A DNA stretch of 27,052 nucleotides, from the NCBI GenBank assembly GCA_002305925.1, contig DBRL01000016.1, forward strand, positions 1 to 27,052, given 5' to 3'. The stretch comes from Candidatus Peregrinibacteria bacterium UBA1369. GTDB lineage: Bacteria > Patescibacteriota > Gracilibacteria > UBA1369. The translations under genes were made by a program, and so were the position numbers. Under the pieces are notes generated by a model. The model made no database searches, was not told the DNA's origin, and saw only the letters and a program-made list of their open reading frames with translations. Below are positions 5,881 through 13,241 of the stretch, piece by piece (position 1 is the stretch's first letter; each line of letters begins with the position of its first letter).

Positions 5881-7176
5881 TCAAACTCCGGCCAGACTGG
5901 TCAATTGCAGGATTGGTAACATGATCGCGGCCACCAGTCCACCTACTGTTATACCTACTATTACGATAATGAGAGGTTCCATGATTTTCGTCAAGCTGTT
6001 GACGGCATTGGTGACCTCTTCATTGTAAAAATCGGCCACTTTTTGCGTGACATTTTCCAATTGTGCGGTCTGCTCTCCAACTTCAATCATATTGACCAGC
6101 ATCGAAGGAAACAGTTTGCTATTGGAGAGGTTTTCGGCCATGGGGATACCGCTTTTCATATCCTCCGCAGTCAGCAGAAAACGCTTTCTGTAAACCTCAT
6201 TGCCCACCGCCATCGAGACAATTTCAATCGCTTTGATGATCGGCACACCGGAAGAAAGCAGGTTGCCGAAGCCATAGGAAAATTTGGCCAGCACCGATTT
6301 TTGGACTAGATTGCCAAAGACAGGCAATTTGATCAGCATGACGTCCCAGTAGTAGCGGCCGCTCTTGGTTCGTTTCCAGGTGATAATACCAGCGATCAGC
6401 CCGATCACGGCCAAAATGATCAGCCACCAGTAGGCCACCGTAAAATCACTCATTTTGATCAGGATTTCCGTCGCTACAGGCAAGTCCTTGCCGGCTTCCG
6501 TATAGAGACCGGAAATCTGCGGCACCACCAAAAGCATCATCACAAAGATGACGCCAAACATGATTACCAGAATGACAACCGGATAGACCAGCGCGCCCTT
6601 GACTTTGCCGACTATGGCCGCCGATTTTTCCGACTCCTCGGCCAGATTTTTAAAAGTCTTGTTCAGCTGCCCGGAAGCCTCGCCGGCCTGCACTGCCCCC
6701 AATTGGGCCTCGCTAAAAACATCCGGATACTTCCCCATGGACTTGGAAAGCGAGCTTCCCGCCTCCACCTGATGGGCCAGGTCAAAAAGGACTTTCTGCA
6801 GGCGCGGCGTCTTCTCCGCCTGGGCGCCGAGCGTATTGAGGGATTTGATTAGGGGGATACCGGCGTTGATCATCGTTGAAAGCAGTCGGAAAATCACCGC
6901 CACATCCTTGATCTTGATCTTGCTGTGTTCGACAAAATAATCATTAAGCTTGATAAAAGCGTCAATAATTGCGTTGCCGGTAAGCTTGCTGGTAGTAGCG
7001 ACCTTCTTCAGATAAATCTTTTCCACCTTTTTGCGGTCCAGACCGATGTTTATGATCAGGCCCTCTTCTTTGGCCTGTTCAATTTTTGCCTGCTCGGAGC
7101 CCTCTTTTGGGCTGACCTTGAAAGTATCGACGGCTTCGATATCCTGATAAAATCCTTTTGTCTGTTTCTCTGCCAT
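5881..7176 (-). CDS. pilC: Type IV pilus inner-membrane platform protein PilC (GspF family)
   Basis: 431 aa, full family length. Two T2SSF/GspF domains are visible (about residues 90-215 and 294-420), each starting with the LLS-x-x-(I/G)-x-x-G-(I/V)-P signature (FRLLSTMINAGIPLIKSL and GNLLSSGVPIIKAIEI). Three hydrophobic segments lie near residues 196-218, 248-266 and 400-422. The protein forms the inner-membrane base on which the ATPase acts to add or remove pilins. The gene follows pilB with a 9-base gap as the last gene of the operon. The N-terminal 90 residues are charged and less conserved, as is usual. It ends with TGA; no terminator is visible in the 50 bases before the next promoter. 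Confidence 0.96.
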   Translation of the reverse strand: MAEKQTKGFYQDIEAVDTFKVSPKEGSEQAKIEQAKEEGLIINIGLDRKKVEKIYLKKVATTSKLTGNAIIDAFIKLNDYFVEHSKIKIKDVAVIFRLLSTMINAGIPLIKSLNTLGAQAEKTPRLQKVLFDLAHQVEAGSSLSKSMGKYPDVFSEAQLGAVQAGEASGQLNKTFKNLAEESEKSAAIVGKVKGALVYPVVILVIMFGVIFVMMLLVVPQISGLYTEAGKDLPVATEILIKMSDFTVAYWWLIILAVIGLIAGIITWKRTKSGRYYWDVMLIKLPVFGNLVQKSVLAKFSYGFGNLLSSGVPIIKAIEIVSMAVGNEVYRKRFLLTAEDMKSGIPMAENLSNSKLFPSMLVNMIEVGEQTAQLENVTQKVADFYNEEVTNAVNSLTKIMEPLIIVIVGITVGGLVAAIMLPILQLTSLAGV

Positions 7177-7185
7177 GGGGAAGGT

Positions 7186-8508
7186 TTATAATTCCATTCT
7201 TTTGGCTACACGGTAAATTTCTTCCAATGAGGTCAGACCTTTGATAGCCTTCATCACGCCATCCTGCTCCAGTGTGACCATACCGGTCTTCATGGCGACC
7301 TTTTCAATTTCCAGTGCCGAGGCCTTGTCCAGAATCATTTTACGGATCTGATTGTTCATGCTCATGATTTCATAGAGACCGACACGGCCTTTGTAGCCGA
7401 TTCCGTCGCATTCGGCACAGCCATGTTCGCTCTCCTTCCAGAAAACCCGATTGGTCAGCATTTCTTGTGTTACGAGGCCTTCGACGCCGACATTTTCCAG
7501 GGCTTTTTTGACACGGTCGAGCGTCTCCTGGTCAGGTTCGTACTGTACACGGCAACTTGTACAGAGGCGGCGGACCAGACGCTGGGCAATAATCAGCTCG
7601 ATGGTCGAGGCCATCAGAAAGGGTGGAATGCCCAGATTGTCGATACGGGTCAGCGTTTCGATGGCGCTGTTGGTGTGAATGGTCGAAAGCACCAGATGAC
7701 CGGTCAGCGAGGCCTCAATGGCCGTCTGAATGGTTTCATGGTCGCGGATTTCACCGACCATGATAATGTCCGGATCCTGGCGCAGCGCCGTGCGCAGACC
7801 GTAGGCGAATGTATAATCGATGTCCGGATGTACCTGACTCTGGTTCAGCCCGTCCATCTGAATTTCCACCGGGTCTTCGATGGTCAGAATGTTCACATCC
7901 ACCGTGTTGAGGCGGCTCAGGGCCGAATAGAGCGTGGTGGTTTTACCCGAACCGGTCGGACCGGTGGTGAGAAGTATTCCGTTGGGCAGATCCAGGGCGG
8001 CAGAAAGCAGTTTAAAATTGTGCGGGTCCAGGCCCAGTTCCGGCAGATCGGGAATTTTCCTGGATTTGTCCTGGATACGCATCACCACTTTTTCACCGTT
8101 GACCGTCGGCAGGGTTGAGACGCGCAGATCCATTTCCTTGTTGTCGCGGGTGGTTACCTCGCAACGTCCGTCTTGCGGAATGCGCTGTTCGTCAATTTTC
8201 AGGTTGGACATGATTTTCACGCGGGAAACCACGGCCGGATGAATATTGAGCGGATATTCGACTATTTGGCGCATTACACCGTCAATCCTGTAACGCAGCC
8301 GCACCGTATTGGTTTCAGGTTCGATGTGAATATCCGATGAGCGCAGTTCCAGGGCGTAGCTGATAATATTGAGTACCATCTGCGGGATATTGCCGGAAAG
8401 AATAGCTTCCTGCAGCTGCACCAGCTTTGGGTTGGGCTGTGTTGCCGCCACTGTTGGTGGGGTTGTTTCAGGGACGGCCTGGTTTGTCGTATCCTGTTGG
8501 GTGTCCAT
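7186..8508 (-). CDS. pilB: Type IV pilus assembly ATPase (PilB/GspE family)
   Basis: 440 aa. The ATPase core shows Walker A GPTGSGKT (residues 183-190), the Asp box (EDPVE) near 211, Walker B IIMVGEIRDHET (248-259), the His box (TIHTN, about 276) and a zinc-binding pair CTSC/CAEC (C316, C319, C364, C367). The CxxC pairs point to the PilB/GspE extension type rather than PilT. It lacks the long N-terminal MshEN domain of classical PilB (about 560 aa); a 30-residue Gln/Thr/Pro-rich tail is there instead. It powers pilus extension together with PilC. It lies in the operon 7 bases after the PilO-like gene. No pilT retraction ATPase is in the window. Confidence 0.95.
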   Translation of the reverse strand: MDTQQDTTNQAVPETTPPTVAATQPNPKLVQLQEAILSGNIPQMVLNIISYALELRSSDIHIEPETNTVRLRYRIDGVMRQIVEYPLNIHPAVVSRVKIMSNLKIDEQRIPQDGRCEVTTRDNKEMDLRVSTLPTVNGEKVVMRIQDKSRKIPDLPELGLDPHNFKLLSAALDLPNGILLTTGPTGSGKTTTLYSALSRLNTVDVNILTIEDPVEIQMDGLNQSQVHPDIDYTFAYGLRTALRQDPDIIMVGEIRDHETIQTAIEASLTGHLVLSTIHTNSAIETLTRIDNLGIPPFLMASTIELIIAQRLVRRLCTSCRVQYEPDQETLDRVKKALENVGVEGLVTQEMLTNRVFWKESEHGCAECDGIGYKGRVGLYEIMSMNNQIRKMILDKASALEIEKVAMKTGMVTLEQDGVMKAIKGLTSLEEIYRVAKRMEL

Positions 8509-8515
8509 TTGCTGT

Positions 8516-9208
8516 TTAGTTGGCGCTGTTGTTTATGTCTTCAATCGGTTTTTGGAAATAGGCCCTCATGCCCAGTGAGACGTTGACGTTTCTGGCGGGT
8601 GCCAGGCTCGATGGTACAGGCGTGGAAGGAGCGAGACCGCTTTCGCCGTCGGGAGTGGATTCTTCGCTGGAATAGCTGAGACTGAGATTGGCAAAATCTA
8701 GCAGGCGCGACTTTTCGTTGAGGTCACCGCTGTTTTCCACATATTCCAGGAAATCCTTCAGACCGTTTTCAGTACCGGTCAGGCTCATCGAGAATGGCAG
8801 TATGGCGAATTCATTGCCCTGGGTATTGGGTTGGGCAAAAGACAGATTGCTCAAAAACATCGGATTGACCGTTAACCTGGTGTCCAGAAAGTATTTGTCC
8901 AGTTGGCGGGCCAAATTGGTGAAGTCTTCATTGGCTGGCAAAATCAGTTCAATCGACTGATTGATACCGGCATTCGGGGCGTCCAGATCTTTTTTAAGGG
9001 CCAAATAGGAACTTTTTGATTGCTCGGCCTGTGCCCGCAGATCGAGCAGCTGTGAGCTTTCCTTTTGCATGGCATCCCGGGCAGCCTGGTATTCGTTGTA
9101 ATGCTGGAAGGCAAAATATCCTCCCACGGCCAGAATCAGCACTGTCAGCAGTGCGTATTGCGTGATTGACTGGCTCAGTTTCCGTTTTGTAAAAATTTGG
9201 TTTTTCAT
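8516..9208 (-). CDS. PilO-like pilus alignment protein
   Basis: 230 aa: a short cytoplasmic basic N-terminus, one transmembrane helix (about residues 15-34), a coiled coil (about 35-80), then a compact alpha/beta region containing PANEDFTNLARQLDKYF and LPFSMSLTGTENGLKDFLEYVE. The latter is the typical PilO ferredoxin-like fold pattern (a strand, then helix x-x-L-x-x-F-L-x-x-(I/V)-E). A Ser/Pro-rich insert lies near residue 190. PilO normally pairs with PilN in the periplasm to connect the motor to the outer parts of the machine. Identification rests on topology, pattern and its place between pilus genes, not on strict motifs. Confidence 0.7.
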   Translation of the reverse strand: MKNQIFTKRKLSQSITQYALLTVLILAVGGYFAFQHYNEYQAARDAMQKESSQLLDLRAQAEQSKSSYLALKKDLDAPNAGINQSIELILPANEDFTNLARQLDKYFLDTRLTVNPMFLSNLSFAQPNTQGNEFAILPFSMSLTGTENGLKDFLEYVENSGDLNEKSRLLDFANLSLSYSSEESTPDGESGLAPSTPVPSSLAPARNVNVSLGMRAYFQKPIEDINNSAN

Positions 9209-9213
9209 GTTGA

Positions 9214-10827
9214 TTAATTGCGCTTTACGGGTACTTTGACGGTGGCGACCCTTTGGCCGTCCTGCAGGTTTTCTATGGGACTGTTGTTGCGCGAGAAGGC
9301 GCCGCGTTCCAGCTCCATGTCGATTTTGAAGCTCATGGTGTATGTTTGTACGCCGCTGCTGTCCACGGTACGGCTCAGCGGGAAGTTGCGGTTGGAGACG
9401 TTTTTGAACTCCGGTGACAGCTCCAGCGCCTCAATCAGGTAGGTGACAACCTCGCGATTGGTGCCGCTGCGGGTTGAGTTGACCGCATTGATGCCGATGG
9501 CGCCGGTGTCGGAATTGAAATCATAGGAACTGTACAGGATGACACTGGCATTTCCGCTGCCACCGCCGCTGTTGTGTTCGGTATTGACTTGATTGGTGAT
9601 ACTTTCCAGTCTCTCGATCACCTCAGACCATTTGACGCGGGAGTTGCGCAGGTTGGTGATCGTGGCCAGATTTACCTTGGTCGAGGCCAGGAGGTTGTCG
9701 ATATGGGTTCGGAAAGAAAGCCTTTGGGCGGGATCGTTATTGTTGAAATAGTCCTCGGCCTGCTGCCGGAAATCTTCCACCGTTGTTTCATTCAGTAAGG
9801 CGACAAGTCTGCTGTTGCCCACCAGTTTGATGGTGTTGTCGTAAAAGGCCAGTTCTGCGGTGCCGTTGGCCAGACCGTTATCGGCACCGGCTCTGATATA
9901 GGCGTTTTTCTCTTCACTTATTGCCCTGCGCAGGGCGTTTTGGGCGTCCAGTTCCTTCATCAGCTCGTCCTGCGCTTCCTCGCCGCGGGTCGTATAGGTG
10001 GCCACCATCAGTGGCTTGGTCAGGTTTTCCTTGGCTCCGGTCAGCAGCACCGGCATTTGCCGCAGGGCCTCCTCAATTACACTTGTCAGAACAGTCCGGT
10101 CGCCGGCCGTCCTTGCTTCTTCCAGCTTGGCGACACTGTCCATAAAACGCGTGCTTTCGTAACCGAACTGGTTCAGGTAGAGCTGGCCTGAAAGAAATTG
10201 ATATGTGCTCAGTTCCGTCTGCATGGAGCGCAGATTTTCATTGAGGTTAAAGAGATCATTGCGCAGGTTTGATTCGAAATTATATTGAAAACCGAGCAGA
10301 TTGATACCGGGGCTGAGCTGAAAATAAAGAAATCCGTTGACGGCAACGGCGAAGGCGGCCACAAAAAAAGCCAGGAACTGGGCCACGCGCAATTTCTTCT
10401 TCATTTTGTAAATGGCCTCCTGCTCTATGGAGCTTTCCAGAATCGTCGATTTTTTGCCCAGCAATTCCTCTATTTTTGGTTCTTCCAGCTTGGCCTTCTG
10501 GCTGGCGATATTTTCGATCAATTTGCTGGAGCCGGATTTTTCCTGCAGGGCGGCGCTGGAAAAAAAATCGGCCTGTTTTTCCCCAGTTGCCTTTGCCGTT
10601 TCAGTTTTTCCGTCAACTTTCTTGTCTGTGGGGACGTCGAGGGCTCCGCTCCAGGCGGTGCTGGGTTTGGTGACGATGGCGGGAGCGGCCGCGGGGGTGG
10701 CGTCGGTGACAGGAATTTTGGGCGTAAAATTAATGGATATTTCCGCGTTGTTTTCGGGCTTGGCCAAGGCGTCGGCTGGCTTTTGCGGAAGGTCTTTGGG
10801 GGAGTCCCCCGGATTGACGATTGCCAT
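9214..10827 (-). CDS. Bitopic protein heading the pilus operon, possible PilN-role protein of unknown family
   Basis: 537 aa. The layout is a 145-residue cytoplasmic part rich in Pro, Ala, Lys and Glu (disordered, then a helix around KLIENIASQKAKLEE), one membrane helix (about 148-170, FLAFFVAAFAVAVNGFLYF), and a large helical extracytoplasmic part with coiled-coil character. The end is beta-rich (TYTMSFKIDMELERG). I do not recognise the family. Position (first in the operon, 5 bases before the PilO-like gene) and topology resemble PilN, and INLLGFQY right after the helix faintly recalls the PilN entry segment, but it is more than twice PilN length. The cytoplasmic tail could replace the absent PilM. 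Function is inferred from context only. Confidence 0.55.
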   Translation of the reverse strand: MAIVNPGDSPKDLPQKPADALAKPENNAEISINFTPKIPVTDATPAAAPAIVTKPSTAWSGALDVPTDKKVDGKTETAKATGEKQADFFSSAALQEKSGSSKLIENIASQKAKLEEPKIEELLGKKSTILESSIEQEAIYKMKKKLRVAQFLAFFVAAFAVAVNGFLYFQLSPGINLLGFQYNFESNLRNDLFNLNENLRSMQTELSTYQFLSGQLYLNQFGYESTRFMDSVAKLEEARTAGDRTVLTSVIEEALRQMPVLLTGAKENLTKPLMVATYTTRGEEAQDELMKELDAQNALRRAISEEKNAYIRAGADNGLANGTAELAFYDNTIKLVGNSRLVALLNETTVEDFRQQAEDYFNNNDPAQRLSFRTHIDNLLASTKVNLATITNLRNSRVKWSEVIERLESITNQVNTEHNSGGGSGNASVILYSSYDFNSDTGAIGINAVNSTRSGTNREVVTYLIEALELSPEFKNVSNRNFPLSRTVDSSGVQTYTMSFKIDMELERGAFSRNNSPIENLQDGQRVATVKVPVKRN

Positions 10828-10851
10828 TTGGTCGAATTAATAAATCTATAA

Positions 10852-10879
10852 ATTATAGCAGAAAACCACCGATTTTCAA
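10852..10879 (-). promoter_or_regulatory. Promoter of the pilus operon
   Basis: The minus strand has TTGAAA (10874-10879), a 16-base spacer and TATAAT (10852-10857) preceded by TGC, an extended -10. The start near 10845 gives a short leader of about 18 bases to the ATG at 10827. Confidence 0.68.
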
Positions 10880-10932
10880 AGTACAACGGCCTGCCGCAAA
10901 GAATCGAACGGGTCTCCTTCCGGTACAATTTT

Positions 10933-10968
10933 AAAAACACCCCGCGGCTATGGTCAGCGGGGTGTTTT
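10933..10968 (-). terminator. Rho-independent terminator after rplL
   Basis: Stem CACCCCGC (10938-10945) / GCGGGGTG (10957-10964), extended by A-T pairs, is followed in minus orientation by TTTTT. It lies about 25 bases after the rplL stop and separates the ribosomal operon from the pilus promoter. Confidence 0.87.
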
Positions 10969-10991
10969 GAGTTTGCCTTCTGCGGATAAAA

Positions 10992-11390
10992 CTATTTCAG
11001 TTCGACCGTGGCACCGGCTTCCTCCAGCTTCTTCTTCATTTCCATGGCTTCGGCTCTCGGCACGCCTTCCTTCAGCGGCTTTGGTGCGCCGTCAACCAGA
11101 TCCTTGGCCTCCTTGAGACCCAGTTCGGTCAGTTCGCGGACCACCTTGATCACAGCGATTTTTTGGGCACCGCCGTTGGCCAGGATGATGTCCACATTGG
11201 CTGACTCTTCTTCGGCTGCCGCACCGGCGGCGGCCGGGGCAGCACCTCCCGCCATCATCACGGGGGCGGCTGCGCTAACTCCGAATTTTTCTTCCATGGC
11301 CTTGACCAGGTTGGCCAGGTCCAGTACGGAAAGGGCTTCCACCATTTCCAGGATTTTTTCGGCATCCTTGCTCATTTGAATATCTGACAT
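10992..11390 (-). CDS. rplL: Ribosomal protein bL12 (L7/L12)
   Basis: 132 aa. The N-terminal dimerisation helices (ILEMVEALSVLDLANLVKAMEEKFGV), the flexible Ala/Gly hinge (about residues 39-62) and the C-terminal factor-binding domain (VDIILANGGAQKIAVIKVVR ... GLKEAKDLVDGAPKPLKEGV) are all typical. Dimers bind L10 to form the ribosomal stalk that recruits translation GTPases. It follows rplJ with a 27-base gap. Met6 (MSKDAEK) is an alternative start closer to the usual family N-terminus; neither start has a Shine-Dalgarno sequence. Expression should be set by the leader before rplJ. Confidence 0.97.
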   Translation of the reverse strand: MSDIQMSKDAEKILEMVEALSVLDLANLVKAMEEKFGVSAAAPVMMAGGAAPAAAGAAAEEESANVDIILANGGAQKIAVIKVVRELTELGLKEAKDLVDGAPKPLKEGVPRAEAMEMKKKLEEAGATVELK

Positions 11391-11417
11391 GTTTGATAAA
11401 ATTAAGGGTAAATAAAA

Positions 11418-11945
11418 CTATGCTTTCTGTGCGCGAACGGCTTCCAGAGTGCGCACGAATTTGCCAAGAAGTCCATGTAAAGCGCCATGGAATCCAGAAA
11501 TCGGGGCCTTCATGCTGCCGACCAGCTGTGCCAGGAGCAGTTCCTTTGCCGGCAGGGAAGCGATTTGCATCGCCTCGGCCTTGCTCAGAACTTTTCCGTC
11601 CAGAATACCACCGGTCAGGATGACCTTTTCTTCCACTTTGGCTCCAAAGTCCTTGACCAGTTTGGAGGGAATCACCACATCGTCATAACCGATTACCGCG
11701 GCAATCGGTCCGGGCAGGACCTCGTCGGAAAGATCGGGAAGATTGGTGTTTTTGGCGGCCAGCTTCATCAGCGTCTTTTTTGCCACGACAAAATCGACGC
11801 CCTTTTCGTGCAGGGAGTGCCGCAGGTCGGTGACATTTTTGACGCTCAGGCCTTTGTTTTCAGCAAAGTAGACGGCCTTGGCCCTGGAAAATTTCTCCTC
11901 CAGGTCCTTCAGGATTTGGCTCTTCTTTTCTTTGGTAATTGCCAT
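11418..11945 (-). CDS. rplJ: Ribosomal protein uL10
   Basis: 175 aa from MAITKEKKSQILKDLEEKF, the usual L10 opening; an upstream in-frame ATG (11975) falls within the attenuator hairpin and is rejected. Conserved segments include FAENKGLSVKNVTDLR, VAKKTLMKLAAKNT and the G-P-(I/T)-A motif (LPGPIAAVIGYDD). The C-terminal helices that hold L12 dimers end in FVRTLEAVRAQKA. L10 is both stalk base and translational/transcriptional autoregulator, binding its own mRNA leader, which is present here at 12055-12115. rplK, rplA and rpoB, its usual neighbours, are absent; the pilus operon lies downstream instead. Confidence 0.97.
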   Translation of the reverse strand: MAITKEKKSQILKDLEEKFSRAKAVYFAENKGLSVKNVTDLRHSLHEKGVDFVVAKKTLMKLAAKNTNLPDLSDEVLPGPIAAVIGYDDVVIPSKLVKDFGAKVEEKVILTGGILDGKVLSKAEAMQIASLPAKELLLAQLVGSMKAPISGFHGALHGLLGKFVRTLEAVRAQKA

Positions 11946-11956
11946 TTGTAAGAGCG

Positions 11957-11994
11957 AAAAAATAAAAAAACTCAACTTTGCCGCAGACAGTTGA
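11957..11994 (-). terminator. Attenuator-type terminator in the rplJ leader
   Basis: On the minus strand TCAACT (11989-11994) pairs with AGTTGA (11972-11977), followed by G, then TTTTTTT-A-TTTTTT (11957-11970), about 12 bases before the rplJ ATG. A second TCAACT copy at 12006-12011 could pair with the same AGTTGA, giving alternative structures. The stem is only six pairs, so strength is uncertain, but the location fits a conditional terminator controlled by the L10 leader. Confidence 0.6.
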
Positions 11995-12054
11995 ATGCAA
12001 TCGCCAGTTGATTTTTCGTCTTCGCCACAAGGGCTGACTCGAATCGTGGTTTTT

Positions 12055-12115
12055 GCGTCTCGGCAGGTTTTACGGCACGACCACTCCGCGCACTACCTAC
12101 TGTCTTTGACAGTGC
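12055..12115 (-). promoter_or_regulatory. Ribosomal protein L10 leader (autoregulatory mRNA element)
   Basis: The minus strand carries CAAAGACAGTAGGT and, 25 bases later, TAAAACCTGCCGAGA, with AGGT/ACCT pairing and an internal hairpin. From memory this matches the conserved core of the bacterial L10 leader (GACAGUAGGU ... CCUGCCGAGG), to which L10-L12 binds. It starts within a few bases of the predicted transcription start, and a further stem CCAC/GTGG follows (about 12023-12049). It is followed by the attenuator at 11957-11994. The region 11946-12247 has no gene: it holds the leader, the rplJ promoter, an inverted repeat and the miaA upstream region. Confidence 0.8.
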
Positions 12116-12116
12116 A

Positions 12117-12145
12117 AATCTATCGTCCGCCGCCGCTGCTGTCAA
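12117..12145 (-). promoter_or_regulatory. Strong promoter of rplJ-rplL
   Basis: A consensus -35 TTGACA (12140-12145), 17-base spacer and -10 TAGATT (12117-12122) on the minus strand. The start near 12110 places the L10 leader at the very 5' end of the mRNA. Confidence 0.75.
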
Positions 12146-12153
12146 GCGAAAAT

Positions 12154-12188
12154 CAGCCCGGCTGCCGGATGGATTCACCACCGGGCTG
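12154..12188. repeat. Inverted repeat between the rplJ and miaA promoters
   Basis: CAGCCCGG (12154-12161) and CCGGGCTG (12181-12188) form a perfect 8-bp stem with a 19-base loop. There is no T run beyond a short ATTTT on the minus side. It could be a weak terminator for upstream readthrough or a protein site between the divergent promoters. Confidence 0.35.
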
Positions 12189-12192
12189 TGGT

Positions 12193-12221
12193 TTGATCAA
12201 AATTACTCTGGCCAATTAAAG
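12193..12221 (+). promoter_or_regulatory. Possible promoter of miaA-recJ
   Basis: TTGATC (12193-12198) and TTAAAG (12216-12221) with 17-base spacing. The -10 is weak (three of six). It would start transcription about 20 bases before the miaA ATG. Confidence 0.3.
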
Positions 12222-12247
12222 GGTTCCACGCCTAAAATGTTTTCACT

Positions 12248-13231
12248 ATGCAGAGCACTACCATCACAGACAGCGGTAATTTGGCCGGCCTGCTCCAACG
12301 TCATTTGACGGAAGCGCGGGAGAGGGGATTGATTCCTTTGGTTGTGGTTTTGGGGCCGACCGCCTCGGGGAAAACCGGCCTCGGCATAGCTTTGGCCCGC
12401 TTTTTGGACGGAGAAATTGTCTCCGCCGACTCACGGCAGATCTATCGCCGCATGTCCATCGGTACGGCCAAGCCGACCCCGGAAGAAACAGCCTTGGTCA
12501 GACATCATCTGATCGATTTTGTCGAACCTGACGAACCCTACAACCTGGCCCGTTTTCAACGTGAGGCCATGGCAGCCATTGCAGATATCGAAGCCCGCGG
12601 CAAGATCGCTCTGCTGGTTGGCGGAACCGGACTCTATATCAGCGCATTGACACAGAATTATTCTTTGTCTGCCGTCCGTCCCGACCCGCGGCTGCGCGAT
12701 GAAATGGAAAAACTGGCCACCAGTGAGGGCGTTACAGCGGTTCACGAGCAGCTGAGTCGTCTCGATCCGGCGGCGGCCGCCCGCATCCATCCGCATAATC
12801 TGCGTTATGTCATCCGCGCCCTGGAGCTGGCCAATCAGGCGGCGCAGCAGGAGCAGCGGCCATCGGCAAAGGCGGGCGGCCCCTTCAACACTCTTTACCT
12901 GACCATCGACTGGCCGCGTCAAGAGCTTTATGACCGCATCGAACAGCGCATCGACCGCCAGATGGAACAGGGCCTGCTGGACGAGGCGAAAACACTGCTT
13001 TCCAGGTATGACCCCGCCCTGCCCAGCCTGTCCTCGCTCGGCTACGCCGAGCTCGGCACTTTCATTCGCGGCGAAAGTTCACTCGAACTTGCCCTTGCCG
13101 CTTTCAAACAGCACACCCGTAACTATGCCAAACGACAATTAACTTGGTTTCGACGCTTCCCACAGGTATACTCAATTCCCGGGGCGCGACTGCAGGAATT
13201 CATTGCCGCTCTGCCCGTCAAAAAAGTCTAG
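12248..13231 (+). CDS. miaA: tRNA dimethylallyltransferase MiaA
   Basis: 327 aa. The P-loop GPTASGKT (residues 36-43), the DSRQIYRRM box (61-69) with SIGTAKPT following, HHLIDFVEPDEPYN (substrate site), VGGTGLYISAL and the C-terminal LSSLGYAEL and KRQLTWFRR segments are all diagnostic. The enzyme transfers a dimethylallyl group to N6 of A37 in tRNAs reading UNN codons. It has about 25 more residues before the P-loop than most MiaA proteins; the only ATG in frame is the one chosen. recJ begins 10 bases after its TAG stop, so the two are cotranscribed. No miaB is seen in the window. Confidence 0.97.
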   Translation: MQSTTITDSGNLAGLLQRHLTEARERGLIPLVVVLGPTASGKTGLGIALARFLDGEIVSADSRQIYRRMSIGTAKPTPEETALVRHHLIDFVEPDEPYNLARFQREAMAAIADIEARGKIALLVGGTGLYISALTQNYSLSAVRPDPRLRDEMEKLATSEGVTAVHEQLSRLDPAAAARIHPHNLRYVIRALELANQAAQQEQRPSAKAGGPFNTLYLTIDWPRQELYDRIEQRIDRQMEQGLLDEAKTLLSRYDPALPSLSSLGYAELGTFIRGESSLELALAAFKQHTRNYAKRQLTWFRRFPQVYSIPGARLQEFIAALPVKKV

Positions 13232-13241
13232 TTTAAGCCTC

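Noticed and set aside
10880..10932. tRNA-like T-loop GTTCGATTC on the minus strand upstream of the pilus promoter
   Set aside because: The flanking bases do not form the five-pair T stem and no acceptor or anticodon stems are present.
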